From contig JACAFA010000206.1 of the NCBI GenBank assembly GCA_013388525.1, positions 1-22,384 of the forward strand: 22,384 nucleotides of DNA, given 5' to 3'. Positions within the stretch are counted from its first letter, which is position 1; each line of letters opens with the position of its first letter. This DNA is from Ignavibacteriaceae bacterium (GTDB taxonomy: Bacteria > Bacteroidota > Ignavibacteria > Ignavibacteriales > Ignavibacteriaceae). The notes under the pieces are model-generated. The model was not told the origin of the DNA and did not search any database. It saw only the letters and a list, made by a program, of their open reading frames with translations. Positions 15,501 through 22,225 of this stretch are shown here, piece by piece. The position numbers and the translations under genes were made by a program.

Positions 15501-15536
15501 AGACAGATCAGATTCGGTATAAAGTTAGAGTATTAA
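12534..15536 (+). CDS. Oar-like TonB-dependent receptor
   Basis: This 1000-residue outer-membrane protein has a signal peptide ending at about residue 20 (AMALA). Residues about 24-105 are a carboxypeptidase-regulatory-like beta-sandwich: 'LRGQITDQETGEALVGANV', then 'GEYIILNLVAGTYEVKASYIGY'. A TonB plug follows (about 115-225, 'LPIRGVDNILATTPGV', 'IFIRGG', 'ALEEINVQSGGYNAEYGNANSGII'). The rest is a 22-strand-type barrel ending in 'IRFGIKLEY', a proper outer-membrane terminal strand with aromatic end. This architecture is that of Oar/SusC-like proteins; Myxococcus Oar takes part in protease secretion, while SusC members import glycans. No TonB box was picked out. A good Shine-Dalgarno (GGAGAGAG) precedes the ATG. 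The next gene starts 39 bases downstream with no terminator, so the three genes to 20078 form an operon. Confidence 0.9.
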   Translation: MNRLMTILFLLLLLPAMALAQSGKLRGQITDQETGEALVGANVIVVGTSYGAATDVNGEYIILNLVAGTYEVKASYIGYQAKTISNVRINADLTTGLDFQLAAEGIQVGTVEVTAEKPLVNKYNTNANRITTSEDIEALPIRGVDNILATTPGVVLQDNQIFIRGGRQDEVGFYLEGSNITDPMVGGRQVTLVQDALEEINVQSGGYNAEYGNANSGIIRQQIKSGTPDWKFSLQYMTDNIGINGSEDRYSGQKSLGTYWFGYNESVVTLSGPLFTPDVKFFGLFNYNFINDQNPQPLPGINLGLIGDPISGDTLDIIYPAGARPNSWLENYTGTGSFTFDFNPAIIRLIGTYTSTNAPNPWSSARDLTQIGNFLNTGRTEMTEAEDGAANLKLTYLFSGSSFLEFNGGYSFSNFSRFDPYLEDRFLEYGDGKANEEVGFDWPYDPETGANRYTLPTDLTLFNFKFKPYGATVAGYQKFNRENFNFNLAYTSQINKEHNLKIGAEYQYYDIANYSFGNERLLTLPSKINDDANSSDPLGAATIIRREGVNMFGYNEFGEKTNDGLEEWDQSRNPNFLGVYIQDRIEYKDLIINAGVRYDRIDIDNWIPIDLTRPELTWNKQTQDIIPTGLVQTEGRDYVSPRLGFSFPVTDQTVFHAQWGKFVQQSRLRDIYQGINATGSNLSGGFFIPAPVGFDVQPTRTTQYEVGFTQQIGEFASVDITGFYKDIKDQIVYKQISVADGSEYGAYYALVNGDVATTKGVEISYNMRRVERFKVDGNITFTDAKGTGSFPNSNRGIVGAPLDGVTIFEPQYISPLEFNQAIRAALNFDYRFGSGDGGPVLQDLGLTLLGKFSSGHPFTQGKGGADLEGDARDRQPLEPLNNSTTPATFQVDMRIDKTFDIADIFDLNIYFYVINLFDTKNVENVFMRTGTETDDGFLGDPNLGGTQVTTYGPDFAALYTALNLDYHQQWYSATTGAAYTTQPVIYGPPRQIRFGIKLEY

Positions 15537-15575
15537 AATTTCAACCTGATGAAATAATAAAAGGAGTTTAGAAAT

Positions 15576-18500
15576 ATGAATTCAAAATCAATAAAAATCC
15601 TGCTCTCTGTCTTTCTGATTGCTATGCTTTTAATAGGCAGCGCATTTTCTGAAGATGACGGCAACAGGAAAACCAATACTTTAAATAAGCCCACGGGTAC
15701 CCCCGTCCGTGCTTATATGAATATCAACTCAATCTCAACAGTAATCAAAAATACCGGCATCTCTGATATAGATGTTGCTCAGGCCAATTCGGGACTAGTT
15801 TTCCCGAAGGGAAGCGGCAAAACAGCCGTATTCCAATCTGGTTTGGTATGGGGAGCGATTCTAAATGATCCTTTAGAATTTGATCCACACGTGGGTGGTT
15901 CTACTTATGAAGAAGGATTACAGGGCGGCTGGATAGATGCAAATGGTAATGTAATACCACCCAGTGATCCAAGAGCAAGAATATTCCGAGTTCGTCCGGA
16001 TGTATATCCTGGTGGACCAACAATCGACTTATCTTCGGAAGCTACTGATGAAGGCAGACCTGAAGCAGATGTTCGTGCACAGTACGAAACAGATTGGACA
16101 GAATGGCCGGCAGATCTTGGAGCGCCTTATTTCGATGGAAATGCAAATGGACAGTATGACAGCGATCCTACTTCAGGAGATATTCCGGGTGTAGTTGGTG
16201 CAAACCAGACAATCTGGTATGTAGCAAATGATCAGGAACCCGGCTTAACTCAGAACCTGTATGGAACACAGCCAATGGGTATGGAGATGCAGGCAACTTT
16301 CTGGGGCTATGCTCAAACCGGTGCACTGGGCAATATGTTCTTCAGAAGATATGTTCTTATAAATAAAACAGATGTTCTGGGTAATCCAAGAACATTCGAT
16401 AGTATGTATGTTTCTATGTGGTCAGATGTTGACCTTGGCAATTCAACAGATGACTTTGCTGGAAGTGATACTACTCTTAGTTTAATGTATTGTTACAATG
16501 GGCAAGCAAACGATGCCACCTATAATCCTCTTCCTCCTCCTGCCGTTGGATTTGACTTTTTCCAGGGTCCATTAGTTGATGGAGTTGCTGGTGAAGACAA
16601 AAATAAGAATGGTATTGATGATGCCGCTGATTTCGGAATTTTTAAAGGCAAGGTAGTTGGACCAGGGAAGTTGAATCTTCCAATGACTGCAGCTTATTAC
16701 TTTACGCGAGGCGATGCAACGGTAACTGACCCAGTGCTTGGTTCACCGAGCGAAGGTGCAGTTCGATTTTATAGATTCATGCAAGGCAAAGTTGGTTTAA
16801 CTGGTGATCCTTTTATTAACCCGGTTACAGGCTTACCTACTCCATTTGTTTTATCCGGCGATCCTACAACTGGCGAGGGTTGGGTTGACGGACAGTTGCA
16901 GGCACCCGGTGATAGAAGAATTGGTGAAGCATCGGGTCCATTCACAATGGCTCCAGGCGATACTCAGGAAGTTGTAGTTGCGGAAATCTGTGCCGGTGCA
17001 ATTCCTGGTGTAGATCGTATTTCTGCAGTATCTCTTTTAAAATTTTATGATCAGATAGCTCAGGTTGCATACGACAACTTCTTTGATTTACCAGTGCCAC
17101 CACCATCACCGGCGGTTAGTGTTGTAGCCTTAGATGAGAAAATTGTTCTTGACTGGGGCGAAAATCCGCAGAGAGTGGAAGCCACCGAATCCTCAAATTC
17201 TAAGGGATATTTATTTGAAGGTTATAATGTATACCAATTGCCTAACTCTTCGGCAAGTGTTAGCGAGGGTAAACGAATCGCTACTTATGATGTGGTTAAT
17301 GGAATAGGGAAAATCAATGATTTAGTGTTCGATCCAACTACAGGTTCGGTTGTTGTTTTTCCTGTTCAGTTTGGAAACGATACCGGAATAAGAAGATATA
17401 TTGAGATAACTCAAGATGCTTTAAATCAGTTACCCCTAGTAAATGGCAATAGATATTATTTTGCAGTAACAGCCTATAACTATAATCCTGATCCTCAGGC
17501 GGTTCCGAATAATCTGGAAAATCCGCTTGCGATTCTTACCATAGTTCCACAATCGAAAAATCCCGGCGAGGTTTTCGGTGGTGAAACCGGGGATACATTA
17601 ACTATCTCTAAAAATATTGTTAATTCAGCACTGCCTCCAAGCGATGGTTATTTATATCCGATTGTTATTGATCCAAGAAATCCCAACTTTAAAGAAGGCA
17701 ACCAATATAAAGTTGGCTTTGAAGAAACAGAAGATGGAACTTTTTGGTATGTTGAAAGAAACGGAGAAAAAATTCTTGAAAATCAAACCAACCAGAACGC
17801 TGATATTGAATCACCAATTGTTGATGGAATTCAATTCAGAGTTCAGGGTGCACCACAGGATTTTAAGGGGTTTGATATGACTGCAAACGGTCTTACACCT
17901 GATATAACCGGCGCAGAATGTACTTATGAAATAACCCAGATTGGCGCTGACCTGAAAGGTGTTTCCGCAGATTGGTATAGAGATGTATTACTTTCTATCC
18001 ACGGTGGTGCGCTAAGTGGTTGTTATGACCCGATGCAAGCCGGTGGTGGATATTTCTTCTGTGTCGCTGGTGGTCCGACAATCGGCGATCATCAAGCTGC
18101 GCTTGGAAGATGGACACGAGATGGCAGTAGATGGGAACAGATTATTCCGAATAACTATGAAATCAGATGGACAGGAGACGCTGGTAATCCTGCTGGTAAA
18201 GCCTGGATGGCATATAGTACTGGTTCTTTAGTTGACGTTCCATTCTCACTCTGGTTTTTAGGTCCGAATCTCGATGATCCGTCAGATGATATAAGAATGA
18301 TGCCTTGGTTATTCGACGATGATGAAGATGATGTATTCAGCTTTAAACTTGATCATACAGCATCCGGTGGAAATAACGATCCTTATTCTGATTGGATCTA
18401 TTTTATGATGCCAAATGATAATCCCCAACCAGGCGAGCAGGATTATCTTGATCTGGTAGCAGCTATGACTCCGGACCCGACTAATTGGGCTGGAGATGTA

Positions 18501-19007
18501 GAAGTTGAACATATAGCACGAATCGTAATTATGAATTGGAACCAAAATCAGGGTAGTGGTGGTGAGAACGAATGGCCGGATGTTGGAACTGTTTTCCGGA
18601 TCAGAGGGACTATACCAAACAGCCCGAATGATTATTATACATTCACTGTTCCGAAGTATGAAATAAATAATGACCTTGCAAGAGATCAGGTAGACCAAAT
18701 AAATGTTTATCCTAATCCATATTATGGTGTTAATACGGAAGAGTTAAACAAGTACAATCGTTTTGTAACATTTACTCATCTTCCCAAAAATGCTAAAGTC
18801 AGAATTTTCAATTTAGCGGGTGTTCTGGTTAAGAACATTGAAAAGACTGATGATGGACAATTCCTGAGATGGGATCTTGCAAACCAGGATGGTTTGCCGG
18901 TTGCAAGCGGATTGTACATAGCATACATCGATTTACCTGATCTTGGAACAACTAAGATACTTAAACTGGCGATCGTTCAGGAACAACAGATTCTTGATAG
19001 ATTCTAA
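15576..19007 (+). CDS. Large exoprotein with fibronectin-like domain and divergent T9SS-type sorting domain
   Basis: This 1143-residue protein has a signal peptide (cleavage near 25). No enzyme motif is recognised in residues about 30-500, a region rich in Asp, Gly and aromatic residues. It contains two calcium-loop-like motifs, D187-x-N-x-N-G-x2-D and D341-x-N-x-N-G-x2-D. About 509-655 is a fibronectin type III-like domain ('VVALDEKIVLDWGENP', 'GYNVYQLP', 'RYYFAVTAYNYNP'). The last 100 residues (from about 1042) are a sorting-type domain: 'INVYPNPYYG', 'VTFTHLPKNAKVRIFNLAGVLVKNI', 'GLPVASGLYIAYI', with a short extra tail EQQILDRF. This differs from the QNYPNPFNP type upstream. AAAGGAG precedes the ATG. 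The gene is 39 bases after the receptor and 30 before the PorV-like gene, suggesting it is their dedicated cargo. Confidence 0.8.
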   Translation: MNSKSIKILLSVFLIAMLLIGSAFSEDDGNRKTNTLNKPTGTPVRAYMNINSISTVIKNTGISDIDVAQANSGLVFPKGSGKTAVFQSGLVWGAILNDPLEFDPHVGGSTYEEGLQGGWIDANGNVIPPSDPRARIFRVRPDVYPGGPTIDLSSEATDEGRPEADVRAQYETDWTEWPADLGAPYFDGNANGQYDSDPTSGDIPGVVGANQTIWYVANDQEPGLTQNLYGTQPMGMEMQATFWGYAQTGALGNMFFRRYVLINKTDVLGNPRTFDSMYVSMWSDVDLGNSTDDFAGSDTTLSLMYCYNGQANDATYNPLPPPAVGFDFFQGPLVDGVAGEDKNKNGIDDAADFGIFKGKVVGPGKLNLPMTAAYYFTRGDATVTDPVLGSPSEGAVRFYRFMQGKVGLTGDPFINPVTGLPTPFVLSGDPTTGEGWVDGQLQAPGDRRIGEASGPFTMAPGDTQEVVVAEICAGAIPGVDRISAVSLLKFYDQIAQVAYDNFFDLPVPPPSPAVSVVALDEKIVLDWGENPQRVEATESSNSKGYLFEGYNVYQLPNSSASVSEGKRIATYDVVNGIGKINDLVFDPTTGSVVVFPVQFGNDTGIRRYIEITQDALNQLPLVNGNRYYFAVTAYNYNPDPQAVPNNLENPLAILTIVPQSKNPGEVFGGETGDTLTISKNIVNSALPPSDGYLYPIVIDPRNPNFKEGNQYKVGFEETEDGTFWYVERNGEKILENQTNQNADIESPIVDGIQFRVQGAPQDFKGFDMTANGLTPDITGAECTYEITQIGADLKGVSADWYRDVLLSIHGGALSGCYDPMQAGGGYFFCVAGGPTIGDHQAALGRWTRDGSRWEQIIPNNYEIRWTGDAGNPAGKAWMAYSTGSLVDVPFSLWFLGPNLDDPSDDIRMMPWLFDDDEDDVFSFKLDHTASGGNNDPYSDWIYFMMPNDNPQPGEQDYLDLVAAMTPDPTNWAGDVEVEHIARIVIMNWNQNQGSGGENEWPDVGTVFRIRGTIPNSPNDYYTFTVPKYEINNDLARDQVDQINVYPNPYYGVNTEELNKYNRFVTFTHLPKNAKVRIFNLAGVLVKNIEKTDDGQFLRWDLANQDGLPVASGLYIAYIDLPDLGTTKILKLAIVQEQQILDRF

Positions 19008-19037
19008 TAATAAGTAAATGAAAAGCAAGGAGTAAAA

Positions 19038-20078
19038 ATGAATAAAATAATAAAACTAATTACAGTTTTTGTCCTGACGCTGGCTATTACTAATATCTTT
19101 GCAGAAGGAGGAAAACGTACAGGAACAGCCGGTGCATCCGAGCTGCTAATTCCTGTTGGTCCCCGTGGAATAGCCATGGGTGAATCAAATCTTGTAACGA
19201 CTTCAGGTATTGAAGCATTATTCTGGAATCCTGCAGGTGTATCTCATATGCAAAATAGTGCTGATGTATTGTTTTCACATATGTCATACATCGCGGATAT
19301 AGGTGTTGAGTATGGTGCGGTAGCTGCTAACTTCGAAGGTTTCGGTGCAATTGCTCTTAGCATCAAATCTCTCTCCATCGGCGATATAAATGTTACAACA
19401 ACATCTAACCCTGATGGAACCGGTGAAATTTTTTCACCAACAATGGTTACAGCTGGCTTATCCTATTCAAGAATGTTGACCGACGCAATTTCTGTTGGCT
19501 TAACAGCAAATCTTGTTAGCGAACGAATGGCAGATGTTAGTGCAACCGGTTTTGCATTCGACTTTGGTGTTATATATCAAAACCTTGGTGACATCAACGG
19601 TTTAAGCATTGGAGTTGTTCTGAAGAATCTTGGACCGGAAATGAAATATGATGGATCGGGATTATATCAGGAAGGACAAATTTCAGGTGTTAATCGTCCT
19701 CCCACGTTATATAAAATTGATGCTGCACCATTTGAAATGCCTTTCAACTTCCAGCTTGCTGCTGGTTACCAACCGAAAATTGATGATATGAATACACTTC
19801 AATTTACCGGCATATATATGAATAATAACTTTTCACCTGACGAATACAAGCTCGGCGGAGAATATGGTTATAACAACACATTCTTTGTAAGAGCCGGGTA
19901 TCAGTTTGCTGGTAACGCAGCTGATAGCTTTGGTGAAAGCAGTTACATATATGGTTTAACTGCCGGTGCAGGTATAAACTACGAAGTTGAAGGTTTCGGA
20001 ATAAAAGTCGATTATGCCTTCAGAGATACAAAATATTTTGATGGCAATCACGTATTTGCTCTGACGTTGGGATTCTAA
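19038..20078 (+). CDS. PorV/PorQ-family outer-membrane protein
   Basis: This 346-residue protein has a signal peptide ending near residue 22 (IFAEG). The N-terminal motif 'GTAGASELLIPVGPRGIAMGES...GIEALFWNPAGVSHM' is the hallmark of the PorV/PorQ (UPF0164) family, 14-stranded FadL-like barrels. The remaining sequence is regular amphipathic strands to a terminal 'HVFALTLGF'. In T9SS, PorV receives cargo at the translocon and carries it to the surface attachment complex. Genomes of this group hold several copies, so this one may serve the exoprotein just upstream rather than be the general PorV. AAGGAG precedes the ATG. It is the last gene of the operon; an intrinsic terminator starts about 28 bases after its stop. 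Confidence 0.85.
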   Translation: MNKIIKLITVFVLTLAITNIFAEGGKRTGTAGASELLIPVGPRGIAMGESNLVTTSGIEALFWNPAGVSHMQNSADVLFSHMSYIADIGVEYGAVAANFEGFGAIALSIKSLSIGDINVTTTSNPDGTGEIFSPTMVTAGLSYSRMLTDAISVGLTANLVSERMADVSATGFAFDFGVIYQNLGDINGLSIGVVLKNLGPEMKYDGSGLYQEGQISGVNRPPTLYKIDAAPFEMPFNFQLAAGYQPKIDDMNTLQFTGIYMNNNFSPDEYKLGGEYGYNNTFFVRAGYQFAGNAADSFGESSYIYGLTAGAGINYEVEGFGIKVDYAFRDTKYFDGNHVFALTLGF

Positions 20079-20106
20079 CCTCTAAGAGCAAATAGAATTT
20101 CTTATG

Positions 20107-20139
20107 TCCGTGCGGCTTTACATGTCGCACGGATTTTTT
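20107..20139 (+). terminator. Intrinsic terminator ending the receptor-exoprotein-PorV operon
   Basis: An 8-bp stem, TCCGTGCG (20107-20114) with CGCACGGA (20126-20133), has an 11-nt loop and is followed by T6. It directly abuts the stop codon of the convergent minus-strand gene and probably insulates both. Confidence 0.9.
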
Positions 20140-20140
20140 A

Positions 20141-21445
20141 TTATTTTAACGATCGAACCGTCGAATGCATCAAATAAATATTAGAAGCAATTCTGCCTGC
20201 CACAAAAGCTATTGTTGCTGCAACCGCTCCAATAAAATTCAAATGATTTATTAAAAGAATAAGAGTTATTACTATAGTTAAAAACTCAGTTATCGTACCA
20301 ACTGTTATCGGTTGAGTGTTTTTAGTAGCCACTAATACTCCCCGCTGAATGCTGATTAATACCGTAAGCGCAGGGAAGAAAAACATTATCATCAATGGAG
20401 GTTCTGCAAATTCTGCAAGCGATTGACTTAAGCCTGAAACAGTTATAAACCAAAAATCTGCAATGTGTGTAAATGCGAATAATCCTAAAACGACTACAAG
20501 CACTACTGCGAGTACAATAGCAAAATTTAGCAGGGGTTTGAATTTTTCCCTCTTCTCGCCAATTAAAGCTATTATAACCTCCTGATATGATAATCCAAGC
20601 GCTCTGAAAATAAACACGAAAGATGTAACAACAGGAAGTACGGCAAGAGATTCAAGCGCCATTCTGCTTTGTCCGACAAAAAAAGTAACCAGCGGTTGTA
20701 CACCCAATCCTATGAGCGATGTTAATGCGAGTGGAGAATAGAATTTATTTATTTCACTGTATGTTAAAACCTGTTCGGAAGAAGAATCATCAGATTTAAT
20801 TTTTTTAATAATACTGCTTACCATAAACCTCACTGCAACTGCTTCCATAATAACTGCAAAAGAAAGTGAAGCCGCACCGACAATTACTCCTTCAACAAAA
20901 TCTGAAATGTATAATGCAGTAGCACAAAGTGACATAGCGAGTAAGCGTATTATTGTTCCATAAGCAACCCGCCTTGTTAAATTATGTTTAATTAATATTC
21001 CCTGATAAAAGCGGCGGTAACCAATTGCACCCGGCCAGGGAATTAAAATTATTGTTGCGATATGAGTGAGTTCAGATACTTCTGCTGGTAAACCAATCAG
21101 TTCTTCTGTTAGAAAATAAAATATTGGCGGTGTTACAACAATCAGCATTATCACTGTGATCAAAGCGTTAGCTGCATAAGTATAATTTCTTAGTTTATAA
21201 AAAGATTGTCTGTTTTTTACTAATGCAATAGAGGCACTCATAATCATTATAATCGGAGCTTCAATTATTAAAGCCAGAGAATAGGCAACACCATAAGCTG
21301 CAAGGTTAAATTTTGGCTCTGATGAGCGCGCAATAAGTGCTGCAAGAAAAGGACCTTCAATGGACATCATTATCCATGTTGCAGCAAGCGGCAGCCAGAA
21401 GTAAAATATTTTTTTATATGTGAGCTGGGCGGATGAGTCTGTCAC
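20141..21445 (-). CDS. ANKH-like polytopic membrane transporter (MOP superfamily)
   Basis: This 434-residue inner-membrane protein has about 12 hydrophobic segments in two similar halves: the first starts 'IFYFWLPLAATWIMMSIEGPFLAALIA', the second after the charged loop near residue 215-230 with 'INKFYSPLALTSLIGLGVQPLV'. Features such as 'IPWPGAIGYRRFYQGILIKHN' and 'FFFPALTVLISIQRGVL' resemble the progressive ankylosis (ANKH) family, whose human member exports ATP/citrate and sets extracellular pyrophosphate. More broadly it fits MATE/MOP flippases. The bacterial substrate is unknown. The start is a GTG (21443-21445) with no clear Shine-Dalgarno; no upstream ATG is in frame. It is divergent from the DUF3365 gene across about 120 bases and convergent with the PorV-like gene. 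Confidence 0.75.
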   Translation of the reverse strand: MTDSSAQLTYKKIFYFWLPLAATWIMMSIEGPFLAALIARSSEPKFNLAAYGVAYSLALIIEAPIIMIMSASIALVKNRQSFYKLRNYTYAANALITVIMLIVVTPPIFYFLTEELIGLPAEVSELTHIATIILIPWPGAIGYRRFYQGILIKHNLTRRVAYGTIIRLLAMSLCATALYISDFVEGVIVGAASLSFAVIMEAVAVRFMVSSIIKKIKSDDSSSEQVLTYSEINKFYSPLALTSLIGLGVQPLVTFFVGQSRMALESLAVLPVVTSFVFIFRALGLSYQEVIIALIGEKREKFKPLLNFAIVLAVVLVVVLGLFAFTHIADFWFITVSGLSQSLAEFAEPPLMIMFFFPALTVLISIQRGVLVATKNTQPITVGTITEFLTIVITLILLINHLNFIGAVAATIAFVAGRIASNIYLMHSTVRSLK

Positions 21446-21498
21446 TGAAATAGTGATTTTTTTTTCAAATCAAAGTTAATGATATTTTGACAAAGATA

Positions 21499-21526
21499 TT
21501 TTTGTATTGAAGGATTGAGTTATACA
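21499..21526 (+). promoter_or_regulatory. Putative promoter of the DUF3365 cytochrome gene
   Basis: ATTTTTGTA (21498-21506) is followed 16 bases after TTTTTG by TATACA (21521-21526), 41 bases before the ATG. A TTGACA also occurs at 21487-21492 but lacks a good partner. The element matches those upstream of 247, 2751 and 12298, with a shorter spacer here. Confidence 0.3.
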
Positions 21527-21566
21527 AAAACACTTTTTATGTTTGCAATAAAAGGAGGGAAGAATT

Positions 21567-22151
21567 ATGAAATATTTTGCAAGCGTGATAGCATTGGTTT
21601 TTTCTTTATTTCTTTTCAATTGTTCTGAAAAAAAAGTTGAGGTAAGTGAAGAGCAGTTAATAGGTATGAGAACAACCGCAATGGATTTTATGAAAGATCT
21701 CAAAGGTGTTCTTATAAACCAGATCCAGACTAATGGAGTTCTGCAGGCAGTTTCGGTTTGTTCCGATACAGCACAAGTTCTGACGAATAATTTTGGTGTG
21801 CAAAAAGGTGTCTTTATCAGACGTGTTTCGTTCAAAAACAGAAATGAAAATAACTTCCCGGATGATTTTGAAAAAAAGGTTCTGAAAAAATTTGAACTCC
21901 TGCATCAGAATAAAGAATTAAACAACGAAACCGAGCACGCAGAAATTGTACAGGAAGGTGAGTTCAAATATTTGCGATATATGAAACCTATTTTAGTTCA
22001 GGCTGAATGTCTGAATTGCCATGGCAGCGAAGCTGATATTATGCCCGAAGTAAAACAGCTCATTGCACAGGAATATAGCAGTGATAAAGCTGTTGGCTAT
22101 AAGATTGGTGACCTTCGAGGGGCTGTCTCTGTCAAAAAAGTTATTCAATAA
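21567..22151 (+). CDS. DUF3365 (Tll0287-like) monoheme c-type lipoprotein
   Basis: This 194-residue protein starts with a lipoprotein signal, LFNC, with the lipidated Cys at residue 19. The mature part is the DUF3365/Tll0287-like domain: helices 'AMDFMKDLKGVLINQIQTNG' and 'AVSVCSDTA', then 'VFIRRVSFKNRNENNFPDDFEKKVL', and the haem c site C148-LN-C151-H152 followed by G. The domain has a PAS-like fold with covalently bound haem and is thought to sense or handle redox state or a small ligand. Here it stands alone, without kinase or cyclase output, so it more likely acts as a lipid-anchored periplasmic redox protein. A very strong Shine-Dalgarno (AAAGGAGGG) precedes the ATG. Confidence 0.85.
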   Translation: MKYFASVIALVFSLFLFNCSEKKVEVSEEQLIGMRTTAMDFMKDLKGVLINQIQTNGVLQAVSVCSDTAQVLTNNFGVQKGVFIRRVSFKNRNENNFPDDFEKKVLKKFELLHQNKELNNETEHAEIVQEGEFKYLRYMKPILVQAECLNCHGSEADIMPEVKQLIAQEYSSDKAVGYKIGDLRGAVSVKKVIQ

Positions 22152-22155
22152 AAAA

Positions 22156-22185
22156 GGCGACTCTTAAGAATCGCCTGAAATTTTA
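22156..22185 (+). terminator. Terminator after the DUF3365 gene
   Basis: GGCGA (22156-22160) pairs with TCGCC (22171-22175), with a further TC/GA inside after one mismatch and a TTAA loop. AAATTTTA follows. The A run before the stem can also serve the minus strand, so it may be bidirectional for the convergent gene at 22226. Confidence 0.6.
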
Positions 22186-22186
22186 T

Positions 22187-22213
22187 GTAGCACAGATTAG
22201 CAATCTGTGTTAC
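22187..22213. repeat. Long palindrome between convergent genes
   Basis: GTAGCACAGATT (22187-22198) pairs with AATCTGTGTTAC (22202-22213) around a 3-nt AGC loop, 12 bp with one G-U pair. No good T tract follows on either strand. Since a terminator lies beside it, it may instead be a dispersed palindromic repeat. Confidence 0.5.
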
Positions 22214-22225
22214 TACGTAAACTTT

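Noticed and set aside
18309..18698. 129-codon minus-strand open frame inside the large exoprotein gene
   Set aside because: It lies wholly within a well-supported plus-strand gene, has no recognisable domain or ribosome site, and its composition (Ile/Cys/Tyr-rich) is that of an antisense shadow.
21476..21905. Minus-strand open frames overlapping the DUF3365 gene (21476-21835 and 21657-21905)
   Set aside because: The plus-strand gene here has a strong Shine-Dalgarno, lipobox and CxxCH; the antisense readings have none of these.
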